Assembly (NCBI RefSeq): GCF_018271975.1
Contig: NZ_JAGUCN010000011.1
Coordinates: forward strand, 117,738 to 181,737
Origin: Carboxylicivirga mesophila
GTDB taxonomy: Bacteria; Bacteroidota; Bacteroidia; Bacteroidales; Marinilabiliaceae
DNA: 64,000 bases
Direction of reading: 5' to 3'
The translations under genes were made by a program, and so were the position numbers. Shown here one piece after another: positions 17,684 to 27,958 of the stretch (positions are counted from its first letter, which is position 1; each line of letters starts with the position of its first letter). The notes under the pieces were generated by a model. That model worked only from the letters and a program-made list of their open reading frames with translations. It was not told where the DNA came from and did no database searches.

Positions 17684-20260
17684 TTAATGCTTTATGTGCC
17701 TAAAGTTAACCTCCTTATATTCGACTGGATATCTGCAACTTAAAACCTTCACTTTCTTTGTTTCACCAGGTAAAACATCAAAATAGTTATCGTTTAGTAC
17801 CAATCCTGAGCGATTATCATACAGGTATAAACTGCGAATAAGGGCATCTGAGTGTACCTCTAAATAGGTATCATCTCCTTCTTTTAAAACTGAAATATCT
17901 AACTCAGCTTTGGGCAAAAGCAAGTCCTTTGCATTTGCGAAGTAGTGATTTTTTGAACAAAGAATACCGGTTTCATCCACCACATTTAAGACCAAAACAT
18001 TGTAGTTTACATTCAAGCCTTCGATATCATTAATACTGATGGCTGGTAATTTTGTACTTGCATTGGCATTAATGGTAATGTCCCTGAATGCCTTATAGAC
18101 CTGATTACCATTAAAATCCATAATCTTTAATTCGAGGATTGCTTGTTTATTCTCCAACAAGTCAGACACAACATATACCTCTACCTCTTCTCCTGAATTT
18201 ATTGCGCTAATCATGACTGGACTAAAGGCTTCACGCACAGCATAGTGCATGGATTTCCATTTATGATAATAATCGGTACTGCTCCAACTGGCCACTGGCC
18301 AACAGTCGTTAATCTGCCAATACAAGGAACCCATGCAATAGGGCATGGCGCGACGATGGGCTTCAATTCCCATGCGCATTCCGTGTGCCTGTAAAACCTG
18401 GCTCATATACAGGAACTGCTCAAAATCATCAGGCACTTCATAATACCAGCTCATGTACTCCTTAATACGCAAATTGCCAATACCACTGCGCTGATGTGCA
18501 GCCATCACATCCGATTCGATATTATAGTCACCGGGCTCGGCATAGGTCTTCACCGTTTCAAAATCGGGAAACGACTGAAAGCCATACTCGCTCATAAATC
18601 GTGATTGGTATTGATCAAAGTCGCTAAACGGGTGCAAACCATGCCAAACTCCCCAGTAATGCATGTCGCCCGAGCTGGTATCATACCCGGCATGTTTATC
18701 CGGTTCATAACCCGCCTGTGGTGACGAAGGCCAGTAATCGATACTATTCGTGTATTCTTCCACTACTTCTGGCAATACCCGATGAAAAATATCCAGGTAA
18801 GCTTTCTGAATTCCCTCCTGTTGTTCTGTTGCGTAGCGTTGCTTCCAGCCCCAGCCACCCTGGCCGTAATGATGCCAGGCGGTATTTATTTCGTTATTGC
18901 CGCACCAAAGCACAATGGCAGGATGATTGCGCAAACGCTTTACATTATCAATGGCTTCGTGCTTAATATTATCAAGCATCGCCTCATCACCCGGATACAT
19001 GGAACAGGCAAACATAAAATCCTGCCAAACCATGATGCCATTTCGATCGCACAGCTCATAGAAATAATCATCTTCGTAAATGCCACCACCCCATATGCGC
19101 AACATATTCATATTGGCGTCAACCGCATCAGCCACTACTTTTTCATAGTCTGCTTTGGTAACTCGCGGTAAAAAACTATCGTTGGGGATGTAATTAGCCC
19201 CTTTGGCAAATACGCGCACACCGTTTAATTCAAACAAGAACGACTCTCCCGCTTCATCTTTTTCACGCACCAATCGCACAGAACGCAAACCAGTAGATAG
19301 CGTTTGTTTGGCTATCATACTGTTTTCTTCGTTCTTTACTTCGATTTTAAAATCATACATATTGGCTTCGCCAAGTCCCTTACTCCACCACAACTTAGGC
19401 TTAGTTATTTCAAAGGGCAGAGTGACATTATTTATACCCCGCTCAACTGCAACCACTTGTTCGGCCAATACCTTTTCATGATGCTTCACCCTAAGCTTTA
19501 CTTGCATCTGCTTTTCAGATTCGATATTCACGTCCGCAATTAGTTTAGCCAGCTCTGCTGTCACTTGAGGCTGTTGAATGTATACCGACTGAAGGCGTAA
19601 ATCATTCCAGCTACGTAGCTCAACAGGACGCCAAATGCCTGAAGTTACAAAGCGAGGTCCCCAATCCCATCCATAGTGATAGCCGGCCTTACGCGTAAAT
19701 ACCGACACCTTCTTATCACCTAAACCGCCATTTTCAGATTGATCATTAGTGGCCGGATAAGCATAGGCAGCTGCATCGTATAAGGCTAATCCTTTTTTGA
19801 TGGGTGAATGTAAATATATCTTCAGTTGATTTGCACCCAAATGAATATATTCTTTCACATCCACAGACCATTCACGATGCATATTATTGGTCTCTTTGAG
19901 CAGATGCCCATTCACGTAGATATCCGCATAGGTATCGAGTCCATAGAAATGTAGTTCTACTCTGTCTTTTTTCAACGTTCCGGCATCCACATCAAAACTG
20001 GTTGTATAAACCCAGTCTTGCTTATCAATCCATTGCAGCTTGGCTTCATTATTCCGATAAAATGGATCTTCTATATGCCCTTCGTTGAGTAGATCGGTAT
20101 GAATTGTGCCAGGCACGGTAGCATTTCCCTTGTGCTCACCATCCACTTCCTGGTAAGTCCATCCCTTATTGATTACCTGAACAGTCATGTTTTCACGATT
20201 TGGTTGCTGACAGGCCATAAGCACGAAGCAACTGTATAGCATTATTAATAATTTCTTCAT
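17684..20260 (-). CDS. GH2 beta-mannosidase, lipoprotein
   Basis: 858 residues with lipobox VLMAC (Cys17). It has the GH2 layout: an N-terminal jelly roll (GTIHTDLLNEGHIEDPFYR near 51-69 is the typical beta-mannosidase substrate-end motif), Ig-like domains, and a TIM barrel. The acid/base is Glu457 in LWCGNNEIN, and the nucleophile is Glu558 in RFMSEYGFQSFP. It removes mannose from the non-reducing end of manno-oligosaccharides in the periplasm. It is last in the GH26-GH130-symporter-GH2 gene run (23-bp gap to the symporter). Confidence 0.95.
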   Translation of the reverse strand: MKKLLIMLYSCFVLMACQQPNRENMTVQVINKGWTYQEVDGEHKGNATVPGTIHTDLLNEGHIEDPFYRNNEAKLQWIDKQDWVYTTSFDVDAGTLKKDRVELHFYGLDTYADIYVNGHLLKETNNMHREWSVDVKEYIHLGANQLKIYLHSPIKKGLALYDAAAYAYPATNDQSENGGLGDKKVSVFTRKAGYHYGWDWGPRFVTSGIWRPVELRSWNDLRLQSVYIQQPQVTAELAKLIADVNIESEKQMQVKLRVKHHEKVLAEQVVAVERGINNVTLPFEITKPKLWWSKGLGEANMYDFKIEVKNEENSMIAKQTLSTGLRSVRLVREKDEAGESFLFELNGVRVFAKGANYIPNDSFLPRVTKADYEKVVADAVDANMNMLRIWGGGIYEDDYFYELCDRNGIMVWQDFMFACSMYPGDEAMLDNIKHEAIDNVKRLRNHPAIVLWCGNNEINTAWHHYGQGGWGWKQRYATEQQEGIQKAYLDIFHRVLPEVVEEYTNSIDYWPSSPQAGYEPDKHAGYDTSSGDMHYWGVWHGLHPFSDFDQYQSRFMSEYGFQSFPDFETVKTYAEPGDYNIESDVMAAHQRSGIGNLRIKEYMSWYYEVPDDFEQFLYMSQVLQAHGMRMGIEAHRRAMPYCMGSLYWQINDCWPVASWSSTDYYHKWKSMHYAVREAFSPVMISAINSGEEVEVYVVSDLLENKQAILELKIMDFNGNQVYKAFRDITINANASTKLPAISINDIEGLNVNYNVLVLNVVDETGILCSKNHYFANAKDLLLPKAELDISVLKEGDDTYLEVHSDALIRSLYLYDNRSGLVLNDNYFDVLPGETKKVKVLSCRYPVEYKEVNFRHIKH

Positions 20261-20283
20261 AGCTTTTTGATTTGGTTGACAAA

Positions 20284-21672
20284 CTATTCGGCGGCTCTTC
20301 GCTGCTCTAACTCAAGGTTAATGGCCAGCATCTTTTTATCATTAAGCTGATAGAGCATCATAACCAGGCCGGATATAAGCGCTGCGACACCGGGAACGAA
20401 GCTCATCATGTATTTAATGCCACGAATGGTTTCTGATGACTGCTCCACATTGGCTTCAAAACCATAAAGGGCCAGCAGCCATAAGGTAATGGAGCCCCCA
20501 ATGGTCCATCCCAGCTTTTGTGACATACTTGATGCCGAAAACACTAAACCGGTTGCTCGTCTTCCTGTTTTCCACTCCGAATAATCGGCTGCATCGGCAT
20601 ACATCGACCACAACAATGGGAAAACAATACCGGCACAGAAACTTATCAGTGCCTGAAGCGTGTATATCAGCCACAACTGATTTTTACCGGCAAAAAAGAA
20701 GCAGGCACTTAATATGGCAGCGCCAAACATGGCATACATAAAGGTTCTGCGTTTGCCTAAGAGCGATGAAACCGACTTGGCCATTATTACGCCAATCATA
20801 TTGGTTGATTGCCCCAGGAACAGGTACAACGTGCTAAACGTAAAAGTCGCATTGGTCCATGAAAGGGCCACATCATCGCTTATAAAATACTTGAAGTAGT
20901 AAAGTGTTACGCCATCGCGCACCGAGTTAAATACCAGTGTGGCCACCCCGGCCCCCAGGAGAATAAACCAGGGAATGTTACCTGCCAAATTCTTCAAATC
21001 CTCTTTCAGGTTATTTTTCTGTCCTTTGGGTGGCGAAATTCGCTCCCGTGTCCAGCTAAAAGTCAATAAAAACATGCCAATAACAATGCTCCCCACCACC
21101 AACATGGTTAGCTGGTATGCAGTTGTTTCGGCAAAGACAGTTTTAAAGCCATCTACCAAAGGCTGATAAATCAATACCACTAAAATACTGCCTGCAAAAG
21201 CAAAGGCCATCCGATACGATGCAAAGGAGGTGCGATCATCGGATACCGGCGACATTACCCCCAGCAGACTGGCGTATGGCACATTAATGGCCGTATAAAC
21301 CATCATCATTAGCGTGTAAGTCAGGTAAGCATATATAAGTTTACCAGTCAGTCCGAAGTCTGGCGTTGTAAACATCAACAAACCGGCAACACCAAACGGA
21401 ACGGCCATCCACAATAAATAAGGTCTGAACTTTCCCCACCTTGTATTGGTACGGTCACATAAAATGCCCATCAACGGATCATTAGCCGCATCCCAAATGC
21501 GGGTAACCAGTAGCATGGTGCCGACAGCTGCGGCTGATATACCAAATACATCGGTGTAGAAGATGGGCAAGAAAATGGAGAAGATTTTCCAGAACATGGA
21601 AGAGGCTGCATCGCCAAAACCATAACCAATTCTCTCCTTTAATGTAACTTTATCAGTCATATCAATATACAA
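20284..21672 (-). CDS. GPH-type sugar:cation symporter (MFS)
   Basis: 462 residues, about 12 membrane segments, no signal peptide. It is a glycoside-pentoside-hexuronide family transporter, shown by KERIGYGFGDAASSMFWK near the N-terminus, the loop IWDAANDPLMGILCDRTNTR, WGKFRPYLLW, and the second-half motif SEWKTGRRATGLVFSAS. The ATG at 21660 (MTDKVTLKE) may be the true start instead of 21672. It should carry mannobiose or related disaccharides across the inner membrane to the cytoplasmic epimerase and GH130 enzyme. The gap to GH130 is 12 bp. Substrate inferred from neighbours. Confidence 0.92.
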   Translation of the reverse strand: MYIDMTDKVTLKERIGYGFGDAASSMFWKIFSIFLPIFYTDVFGISAAAVGTMLLVTRIWDAANDPLMGILCDRTNTRWGKFRPYLLWMAVPFGVAGLLMFTTPDFGLTGKLIYAYLTYTLMMMVYTAINVPYASLLGVMSPVSDDRTSFASYRMAFAFAGSILVVLIYQPLVDGFKTVFAETTAYQLTMLVVGSIVIGMFLLTFSWTRERISPPKGQKNNLKEDLKNLAGNIPWFILLGAGVATLVFNSVRDGVTLYYFKYFISDDVALSWTNATFTFSTLYLFLGQSTNMIGVIMAKSVSSLLGKRRTFMYAMFGAAILSACFFFAGKNQLWLIYTLQALISFCAGIVFPLLWSMYADAADYSEWKTGRRATGLVFSASSMSQKLGWTIGGSITLWLLALYGFEANVEQSSETIRGIKYMMSFVPGVAALISGLVMMLYQLNDKKMLAINLELEQRRAAE

Positions 21673-21684
21673 TTTAATACCTTC

Positions 21685-22875
21685 CTAATCGATTAAATGC
21701 ATAAAATCATTATTACTCTCAATCAATTCGTTGATGGTTTCTACACTTAAATGTGAATGCCATTTATCTTGTGGAGAATGCAGACAGTAATCAACCAATC
21801 GGTCTATAGTGGTGGTAGCTACATGCAGCCGCGTATCTGATGATGCATAATAAATATAAACGGTACCATCCTCATCGGCTATCCAGCCATTTGAGAACAC
21901 CACATTGGATACATCACCAACACGCTCAGCCTCTTGTGGTGCAATAAAATGCCCATGTGGTTTATGTGTAACCTCCCATGGTTTTTCCAAATCGGTCATG
22001 AACACATACAAGGTATAACGCAATCCGGCGGCTGTGTTACGAACGCCATGTGCCAGCTGCAACCAGCCCTGTGAGGTTTTAATAGGTGCCGGCCCCAATC
22101 CATTTTTAACCTCGTAAATCGTATGGTAGGTTTTTGCATCCACAATCACCTCTTCTTTCACCTCGGGTTGTTCAATTGTTTCTGACAAACCAAAACCAAT
22201 GCCTCCTCCTTTACCGGTATCAATAAAACCATCCTGCGGGCGAGTATAAAACGCATATTGTCCGTCAATCAGGTGAGGAAAAAGTACCACATTGCGCTGC
22301 TGACCCGAGGTCGAAATTAAATCAGGCAGCCGCTCCCACTGAATAAGGTCTTTAGTGCGTGCTATACCAGCTGCCGCAATGGCACTGCTCGTATCTCCTT
22401 CACCTGCATTGGGGTCTTTGCGTTCGGTGCAGAACACACCATATATCCATCCATCATCGTGCTGAGTCAGGCGCATGTCATATACATTTGTGTCAGGCAC
22501 TTCTGTTTGAGGCAATGTAATGGGTTTGTCCCAAAAACGAAAACCTTCCACCCCATTATCACTTTCAGCCACTGCAAAGAAAGACTTTCGATCGTTGCCT
22601 TCCACACGAACAACCAGAAGGTATTTGTCATCTAATTTGATAGCTCCGGCATTAAAAGCGGCATTAAACCCGATACGCTCCATCAGAAACGGATTCGTTT
22701 CCTTATTTAGATCATATCGCCAATGGAGGGGCACATGTTCGCGTGTTAGCACAGGCCGTTTGTATCTGTTATACCATCCATTCAAACTAAACAACGCTTT
22801 ATTTCGGCGTTTTATTTTCTTATTGTATGTTTTCCTAATCTTATCCAATCGCTTTTCAAAACTCTGTTCCATCAT
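21685..22875 (-). CDS. GH130 4-O-beta-D-mannosyl-D-glucose phosphorylase
   Basis: 396 residues, cytoplasmic (no signal peptide). It closely resembles the Bacteroides fragilis mannosylglucose phosphorylase: [17 protein letters not shown] (about 53-69), [19 protein letters not shown], the catalytic Asp133 in [27 protein letters not shown] (about 206-223), and [20 protein letters not shown]. It splits mannosyl-beta-1,4-glucose with phosphate into mannose-1-phosphate and glucose, saving ATP. Its substrate is made by the 2-epimerase at 8918-10126. It lies 35 bp after GH26. Confidence 0.95.
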   Translation of the reverse strand: MMEQSFEKRLDKIRKTYNKKIKRRNKALFSLNGWYNRYKRPVLTREHVPLHWRYDLNKETNPFLMERIGFNAAFNAGAIKLDDKYLLVVRVEGNDRKSFFAVAESDNGVEGFRFWDKPITLPQTEVPDTNVYDMRLTQHDDGWIYGVFCTERKDPNAGEGDTSSAIAAAGIARTKDLIQWERLPDLISTSGQQRNVVLFPHLIDGQYAFYTRPQDGFIDTGKGGGIGFGLSETIEQPEVKEEVIVDAKTYHTIYEVKNGLGPAPIKTSQGWLQLAHGVRNTAAGLRYTLYVFMTDLEKPWEVTHKPHGHFIAPQEAERVGDVSNVVFSNGWIADEDGTVYIYYASSDTRLHVATTTIDRLVDYCLHSPQDKWHSHLSVETINELIESNNDFMHLID

Positions 22876-22910
22876 AATCTATTCTTCAGGAGATACTCTA
22901 TTATTCCCTC

Positions 22911-24008
22911 TTATCTATCTTTTTTAAACTCTACCAAATCATTTAACAACCAGATATTCTTCTGTTCCAACAACTGCCTGGCGTATTTAGCCGAAGGATG
23001 CTCAGGATACGGAAAGAAGAAGTGTTTCATCGGGTCATTTCGCCACACCAGTGTATAGCTGATATTGGCTGCCACTACACTATCATTAAGTACTGTTCCC
23101 AACTTACTGGTATACCAGGTTGAATCAGGAATATTTTCATAACCCGTTTCGGTTAAGGCAGATAACTTACCCGTTTGATTGGCATAATCGATAACAATAT
23201 GCAACTTGGCAATGGCTTCATCTAATAATCCATCGGTGTATAAATCGTAGTAATTATCCATGCCGATAACATCCACATATTCATCGCCCGGGTACCATTT
23301 CAGATATCCACGGAGCGAATCAAAATTACGGTCGGGCGAGTAGGCTACCAGCATCTGTTCCATCCCTTTTGCATCACGCAAATAAGAGACCGTAAACCTG
23401 AATAGCTCGATAAGTTCTTCGGGTGTACAACTGTTAATGCCCCACCAAAACCAGGTGCCATCCATCTCATGCCATGGTCTGAAAATAAAAGGCACTTTGG
23501 CGCCATCATTGGTTGTAATGCTGTTTAAAAAATCGGCCAGGACATCTAAATCTTTCTTAAAAGCCTCATGGTACTTACCGCCAGGTATGATATGCTCCAC
23601 TACCCGGGTGCTGGTATCCCACGAGTCGGCCCGGTTGATAGGCGAAAACGGGTGCCAGCTAAAGGTGTTAATGCCGCCTTGCTGATAGGCTTTAAGGGCA
23701 TATTTACGAATATTATCGAAGGCTACAGTATCCAAATTGGCTTTCACACCTTTCTCAATGCCACCCAGCTCCCACCCGAATACAGCCGGATAATCGCCCG
23801 TTACGCGTTTCACATCCGACATGCCTTCCACATCATTCCAATAGTAACCATAGGCATAGGTATCCTGATGCCCAAAGAGGATACCCTTTCCTTTGAGCGC
23901 CATTAGCGTTGAGCGTAATTCGTCCTTGGCATTATCATTAGTTTCTTTATTTGTTTTGCAGGAGGAAAGTATAAGCAAAACAAAGACCATTGAGAAAAGT
24001 CTGTTCAT
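22911..24008 (-). CDS. GH26 beta-mannanase/mannobiohydrolase, lipoprotein
   Basis: 365 residues with lipobox ILSSC (Cys17). GH26 catalytic residues are clear: the acid/base Glu181 in FRPWHEMDG and the nucleophile Glu287 in LTETGYE. FGHQDTYAYG (about 45-54) and FSWHPFSP (about 116-123) are typical of Bacteroidota GH26 mannanases that release mannobiose. It is the first gene of the run GH26-GH130-symporter-GH2, with its own promoter at 24040-24070. It supplies mannobiose for the symporter, epimerase and phosphorylase. An AraC regulator lies divergently upstream. Confidence 0.95.
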   Translation of the reverse strand: MNRLFSMVFVLLILSSCKTNKETNDNAKDELRSTLMALKGKGILFGHQDTYAYGYYWNDVEGMSDVKRVTGDYPAVFGWELGGIEKGVKANLDTVAFDNIRKYALKAYQQGGINTFSWHPFSPINRADSWDTSTRVVEHIIPGGKYHEAFKKDLDVLADFLNSITTNDGAKVPFIFRPWHEMDGTWFWWGINSCTPEELIELFRFTVSYLRDAKGMEQMLVAYSPDRNFDSLRGYLKWYPGDEYVDVIGMDNYYDLYTDGLLDEAIAKLHIVIDYANQTGKLSALTETGYENIPDSTWYTSKLGTVLNDSVVAANISYTLVWRNDPMKHFFFPYPEHPSAKYARQLLEQKNIWLLNDLVEFKKDR

Positions 24009-24039
24009 TTCAACTGATTTAAGTTAGCATTCAACGATA

Positions 24040-24070
24040 CAAATGTATAGGCAGTGCGTAACCAGAACAA
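24040..24070 (-). promoter_or_regulatory. promoter of the GH26-GH130-symporter-GH2 operon
   Basis: On the minus strand TTG (24070-24068), 20 bp, TACATTTG (24047-24040) matches the Bacteroidota promoter form, 31 bp before the GH26 ATG. Confidence 0.7.
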
Positions 24071-24296
24071 CCTTTATTCTATCACTATTTGATATTATTG
24101 TATCAATGCAAATAAGTCAAAGATCAAGCAGACACAGCAATCACCAAAAACACCATAACACCTATCAAACAGCACCTTACACTAAGTTTAAAATGATTGT
24201 TAATAACCTTATTAACAAATCGTACACAATATTTTATCAAACGAGCATATATAATAGTACCAACATAATTACCTTGTAGAATCTAAATCTAAGGCT

Positions 24297-25175
24297 ATGG
24301 AAAATCAAATACATCGTGAAATAACACCCTTAAAAGACAATGATTGTTTTCTGGTGTTTGACAGAAAGCGCAAAGCCTTTTCTTTTCCTGTTCATTTTCA
24401 TCCCGAATTTGAGATCAATTTCATTACCAATGCACAGGGTGGCAAGCGTATTGTTGGCGACCACATCGGTATTATCACCGAAAAGGAACTGGTAATGGTT
24501 GGACCTAACCTATACCATGGGTGGGAAAACTTTCAGAATATCAATAATGGAGTATATCATGAAATTACTATTCAGTTTCCGCGTGAACTGTTTGACCAGA
24601 ACATGCTCGATCGTAACATAATGAAACCCATTAAAGAGCTCTTTGTCAATGCCAACAGGGGTATTCGTTTTTCAAGTGACACCATAGCTCTGGTTGAACC
24701 CAGAATAAAGCGCATAACAGAGAAGCGAGGCTATGATAGTTTTTTGGAGTTTCAGTCATTGCTCTATGATTTAGCCATTTCGCGTCATCAGCAGTTACTC
24801 ACCAACATTTCATTTCTGCGCAATAGTGATTTCCATAACAGCGAACGTATTGAATCCATTTATGCCTTTATTAAAGCTAATTATCAAAAGAAGCTTAAGG
24901 TAGAAGAAGCTGCTGCGCATGTTAATATGACAGTTGTTTCATTCAGTCGCCTTATTAAACAAAGAACCGGCAAATCGTTTGTTGATTTTGCCAATGAAAT
25001 ACGATTAGGTTATGCTACACGCCTGCTGATTGAAACCAATAAAAGCGTGGGTGAAATATGCTATTCGTGTGGATTTAACAATATCTCTAATTTTAACCGA
25101 ATATTTAAAAAGAAACAAGGTTATACTCCTTCTGAATTCCGTAAAAATTTCACGGGTACTAAAAACGTGTATTAG
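24297..25175 (+). CDS. AraC-family regulator with cupin sensor, divergent from mannan operon
   Basis: 292 residues. The N-terminal cupin-like part (FSFPVHFHPEFEINFITNA, about 29-47, then MVGPNLYHGWENF) is the sugar-binding form common in Bacteroidota AraC regulators. The C-terminal double helix-turn-helix spans about 185-285 (VEEAAAHVNMTVVSFSRLIK and GEICYSCGFNNISNFNRIF). It is unlike the five paralogous regulators of the 43-63 kb array. Transcribed away from GH26 with 288 bp between them, it probably controls the mannan operon in response to a manno-oligosaccharide. That role is inference from position. Confidence 0.9.
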   Translation: MENQIHREITPLKDNDCFLVFDRKRKAFSFPVHFHPEFEINFITNAQGGKRIVGDHIGIITEKELVMVGPNLYHGWENFQNINNGVYHEITIQFPRELFDQNMLDRNIMKPIKELFVNANRGIRFSSDTIALVEPRIKRITEKRGYDSFLEFQSLLYDLAISRHQQLLTNISFLRNSDFHNSERIESIYAFIKANYQKKLKVEEAAAHVNMTVVSFSRLIKQRTGKSFVDFANEIRLGYATRLLIETNKSVGEICYSCGFNNISNFNRIFKKKQGYTPSEFRKNFTGTKNVY

Positions 25176-25248
25176 CCATGGCTAAAGCAAAACGGCAGTG
25201 ATACTTTTTACCACTGCCATTGCATTTTATCTCAGTGCTATTCTTTTT

Positions 25249-26335
25249 TCACCAATTGATATTCGCTTCGATGAATTCAATCAGTTGACTAGCCATCTGC
25301 CGCTGCTCATTAACCTTAGGATGGCCTCCCGTATTTTTATAAGGAAAAAAGCAGGTATAGATATCCGGATCATTGAGTTGATGAACAGCTGATTGAACAT
25401 AGCCTGGCCAGGCAGAACCACTTTTGGTGGCATCCATATTACCAAGGGCACAAATAATGGCCGCATGAGGGTATTGACCACGTATGGAGCCTACAAAATC
25501 TTTATATGCCTGTATGATAGTTGTATCAGTGGGAGCCTGTTCGCCAAACCGATTGATGAATTGTTCGTTGTTAGGATCAGTCACAATCCAGGAGTCGTTT
25601 TGAAATAGGTTGATGACCACCACATCGGGTACATAGCTATTAAAATCCCAAACAGATGTAGAATCGGTGGGATCTAATCGATTATACATCTCAGGCATCA
25701 CCATTGGAAACCAGCTAACCGTTATGCCAATACCACTTGGCAATGCAATGGTATTGTGCATTAAAATGGCGGGCCGTGATGGCCGCATACGTTTCATAAT
25801 TGTTCTGAAAATAGCCAAACCACCGGTCCTGATCGCTGGTGTCTTCATTGCCATATCCACAGGTTATTGAATTACCATAAAACTCAATTTTCCGTTTTTT
25901 AGGCTTTGGTGGCGAAAGGACCTTACCCCCTTCGTGGAGCTTAAAACCATAAAACAGTGTTTTACCTTTATCCCATTCAGTACGTTTAAACAGCTGCACT
26001 GTATGTACCCCTTTCTTCAAATCAGAAGCCAATACATAGTGTTGCTTTGTGGTATCGGTATGTATCACCGCTGTCGGTACATCATCAATAATGACATTAT
26101 AATAATTGGCTGTATCCAGGTCCTGCAAGGTTGCTGTTAATCCGGTGCCTTTAAAACTGATGGATACGCTGGTGCCAGGCCATATTAACTCGGCCACCGT
26201 ATCGCGCATGAGTATACGCCCTTCATAAGTGATATCGGCATCGCTAAATAACAAACTGGTCATAGGTGGCTGACATGCCCAAAAGCCAAGAAACATCAAA
26301 CTTATAACAATAAAGTATTTAGTCAATTCTTTCAT
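25249..26335 (-). pseudogene. CE2-type acetylesterase (SGNH fold), interrupted by a frameshift
   Basis: Two overlapping frames together make one normal-length secreted esterase of about 360 residues. Frame one (start ATG 26335, lipobox near GFWAC) holds the beta-jelly-roll N-terminal domain, the SGNH serine in FYGNSITCGYGNED, and RHFNAQYHCIA. Frame two continues SGIGITVSWFPMVMPEMYNR, then VINLFQNDSW, CALGNMDATKSG and the catalytic His in GGHPKVNEQ, ending at 25249. Removing one base in the run CTTGG near 25737 restores a single frame (CIA-SGIGI). CE2 enzymes remove acetyl groups from mannan or xylan and can work with a Ser-His dyad. Either the gene has decayed or the base is a sequencing error. 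It lies 17-30 bp after GH43. Confidence 0.82.
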
Positions 26336-26363
26336 CGCGTGAATCAATTATCTTTTGTATTTA

Positions 26364-27872
26364 TTATTCTATTGGTGTGTACTTAAAATTCTTGAAAGTG
26401 ACTTGCCCTGCTCCCATTGACACCAAACCAATCCGCAAACTAAGAAAATCGCTCAACACATTATGATGATAAGCCGAAACTTCAGCTGAGTTTTCTATCT
26501 TGTACCAGTTCGTCCCATCACAACAGTAATACATATCAACGGTATTATTGCAATTCTTCAGCTTTAACCAGACCCGGTTGTTCAGTACATTTTCTTCGGT
26601 GACAAATTGCCAGCCTCTTAAATTGGCTAAAACATTGGAACTATCAGCCAAAATTCCTGAAGCTATCTTGGGACTATAAAAAAGAACAAGACCTCCAATG
26701 GCATCACCTTCTATTTCCAGCTCTACCTCAGCAGTATATGAGTGATGACGAGGCACACATAATAATGGTTCACTTTCAGCTATATTATGTCCTTTTCCGC
26801 TAATGACCAGGCCATTATCCAATTTGTATCGTAAGGAATCATCGCCCCTAAAAAATTTCCATTGTGCATTTAAACGTGGTTCATCAAACGAGTCGCTCAA
26901 CTCAAATGCACTTTCGCTCCCGGCTAAAACTGGTAGTTTGATCGGCTCATCAACTTGCACATTATCGGGTACCTTAAACCAATTATCTGCGGTCCATTCA
27001 ACAGGCATTAACAAGCTTTGCCGCCCCATGTTGTAGTGGTCTTTTTCATAGCCATGAAACAGCATCCACCAATCATTTTGTGCATCGCCAAACACCGTTG
27101 CATGACCCACCGACCACCACTTTTCATCCTTACTCTTAGTTCGAATAATGGGATTATACGGGGAGTTTTCCCATGGACCGGTGACCGACTTTGAACGCGC
27201 AGCAACCACCATATGGCCAGTAGCCGGACCAGCTGTACCGCCTTGCGCCACTAGTAAGTAATAGTAATCGCCTCGCTTAAATAGCTTTGGTCCTTCCATG
27301 CAAAAACACTCAATACTCCAGTCTCTCGGAATGGGCCAGCCATCATAGGCATGTTTAAGCTCACCGGTAACCGATAAGCCATCAGCAGATAAAGGCACAT
27401 AGCCACCGTTGCTAAAGTATAAGAAACGATTACCCTCTTCGTCAACCACATTTCCCGGATCGATATTACCAATATGCAAGTCAACCGGGGCACTCCACGG
27501 CCCTTCAACAGACTCTGAAACAACCACGTAATTGGTATTGTTAGCCGGAAAATAGATATAGTATTTTCCATCATACTTGGCTATATCCGGGGCCCAAACA
27601 GAGCCTACATATTCCGTCAGAGCATTGACAAGCGGTGTCCAGTTTACTAAATCTCTCGAATGCCAAATCGTTAAACCGGGATAATATTCAAAGGATGAAT
27701 GAACAACACAAAAGTTGTCACCATCAACCAGAATACTGGGATCCGGATAATCTCCGGCAAATATCGGATTCATAAACGAGCCTTGTGCAGCCAGTTGCGA
27801 ATCTGGCTGACTCTGAGCACTCACTATATTGTAAAATACTATGAAGGAAAGAATTAATACGAGTTTTTTCAT
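26364..27872 (-). CDS. glycoside hydrolase family 43, secreted
   Basis: About 502 residues from the ATG at 27872 (MKKLVLILSF signal peptide, cut after VSA). An upstream in-frame start would add 17 residues ahead of the signal and is less likely. Catalytic residues, numbered from this start: Asp44 in YPDPSIL, Asp138 in GNIDPGN, Glu193 in FCMEGPKLF. VWAPDIAKYDGKYYIYF lies between them. About 310-500 is a LamG/DUF1349-like beta-sandwich. It is probably an arabinofuranosidase or xylosidase working on hemicellulose side chains, as in xyloglucan loci that pair GH43 with GH2, GH3 and GH31. Specificity not readable. Confidence 0.9.
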   Translation of the reverse strand: MKKLVLILSFIVFYNIVSAQSQPDSQLAAQGSFMNPIFAGDYPDPSILVDGDNFCVVHSSFEYYPGLTIWHSRDLVNWTPLVNALTEYVGSVWAPDIAKYDGKYYIYFPANNTNYVVVSESVEGPWSAPVDLHIGNIDPGNVVDEEGNRFLYFSNGGYVPLSADGLSVTGELKHAYDGWPIPRDWSIECFCMEGPKLFKRGDYYYLLVAQGGTAGPATGHMVVAARSKSVTGPWENSPYNPIIRTKSKDEKWWSVGHATVFGDAQNDWWMLFHGYEKDHYNMGRQSLLMPVEWTADNWFKVPDNVQVDEPIKLPVLAGSESAFELSDSFDEPRLNAQWKFFRGDDSLRYKLDNGLVISGKGHNIAESEPLLCVPRHHSYTAEVELEIEGDAIGGLVLFYSPKIASGILADSSNVLANLRGWQFVTEENVLNNRVWLKLKNCNNTVDMYYCCDGTNWYKIENSAEVSAYHHNVLSDFLSLRIGLVSMGAGQVTFKNFKYTPIE

Positions 27873-27958
27873 CAATGAAGAATTAATATGAATGAGCAAT
27901 TGATTCGAGTAGCCATGGAACAAATCAGGCTAAAGCATTTAATAGAAAATATCTCACT

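Noticed and set aside
24043..24279. 78-codon ORF on the plus strand between GH26 and the AraC gene
   Set aside because: It overlaps the GH26 promoter, its composition is random for AT-rich DNA, and it shows no recognisable domain.
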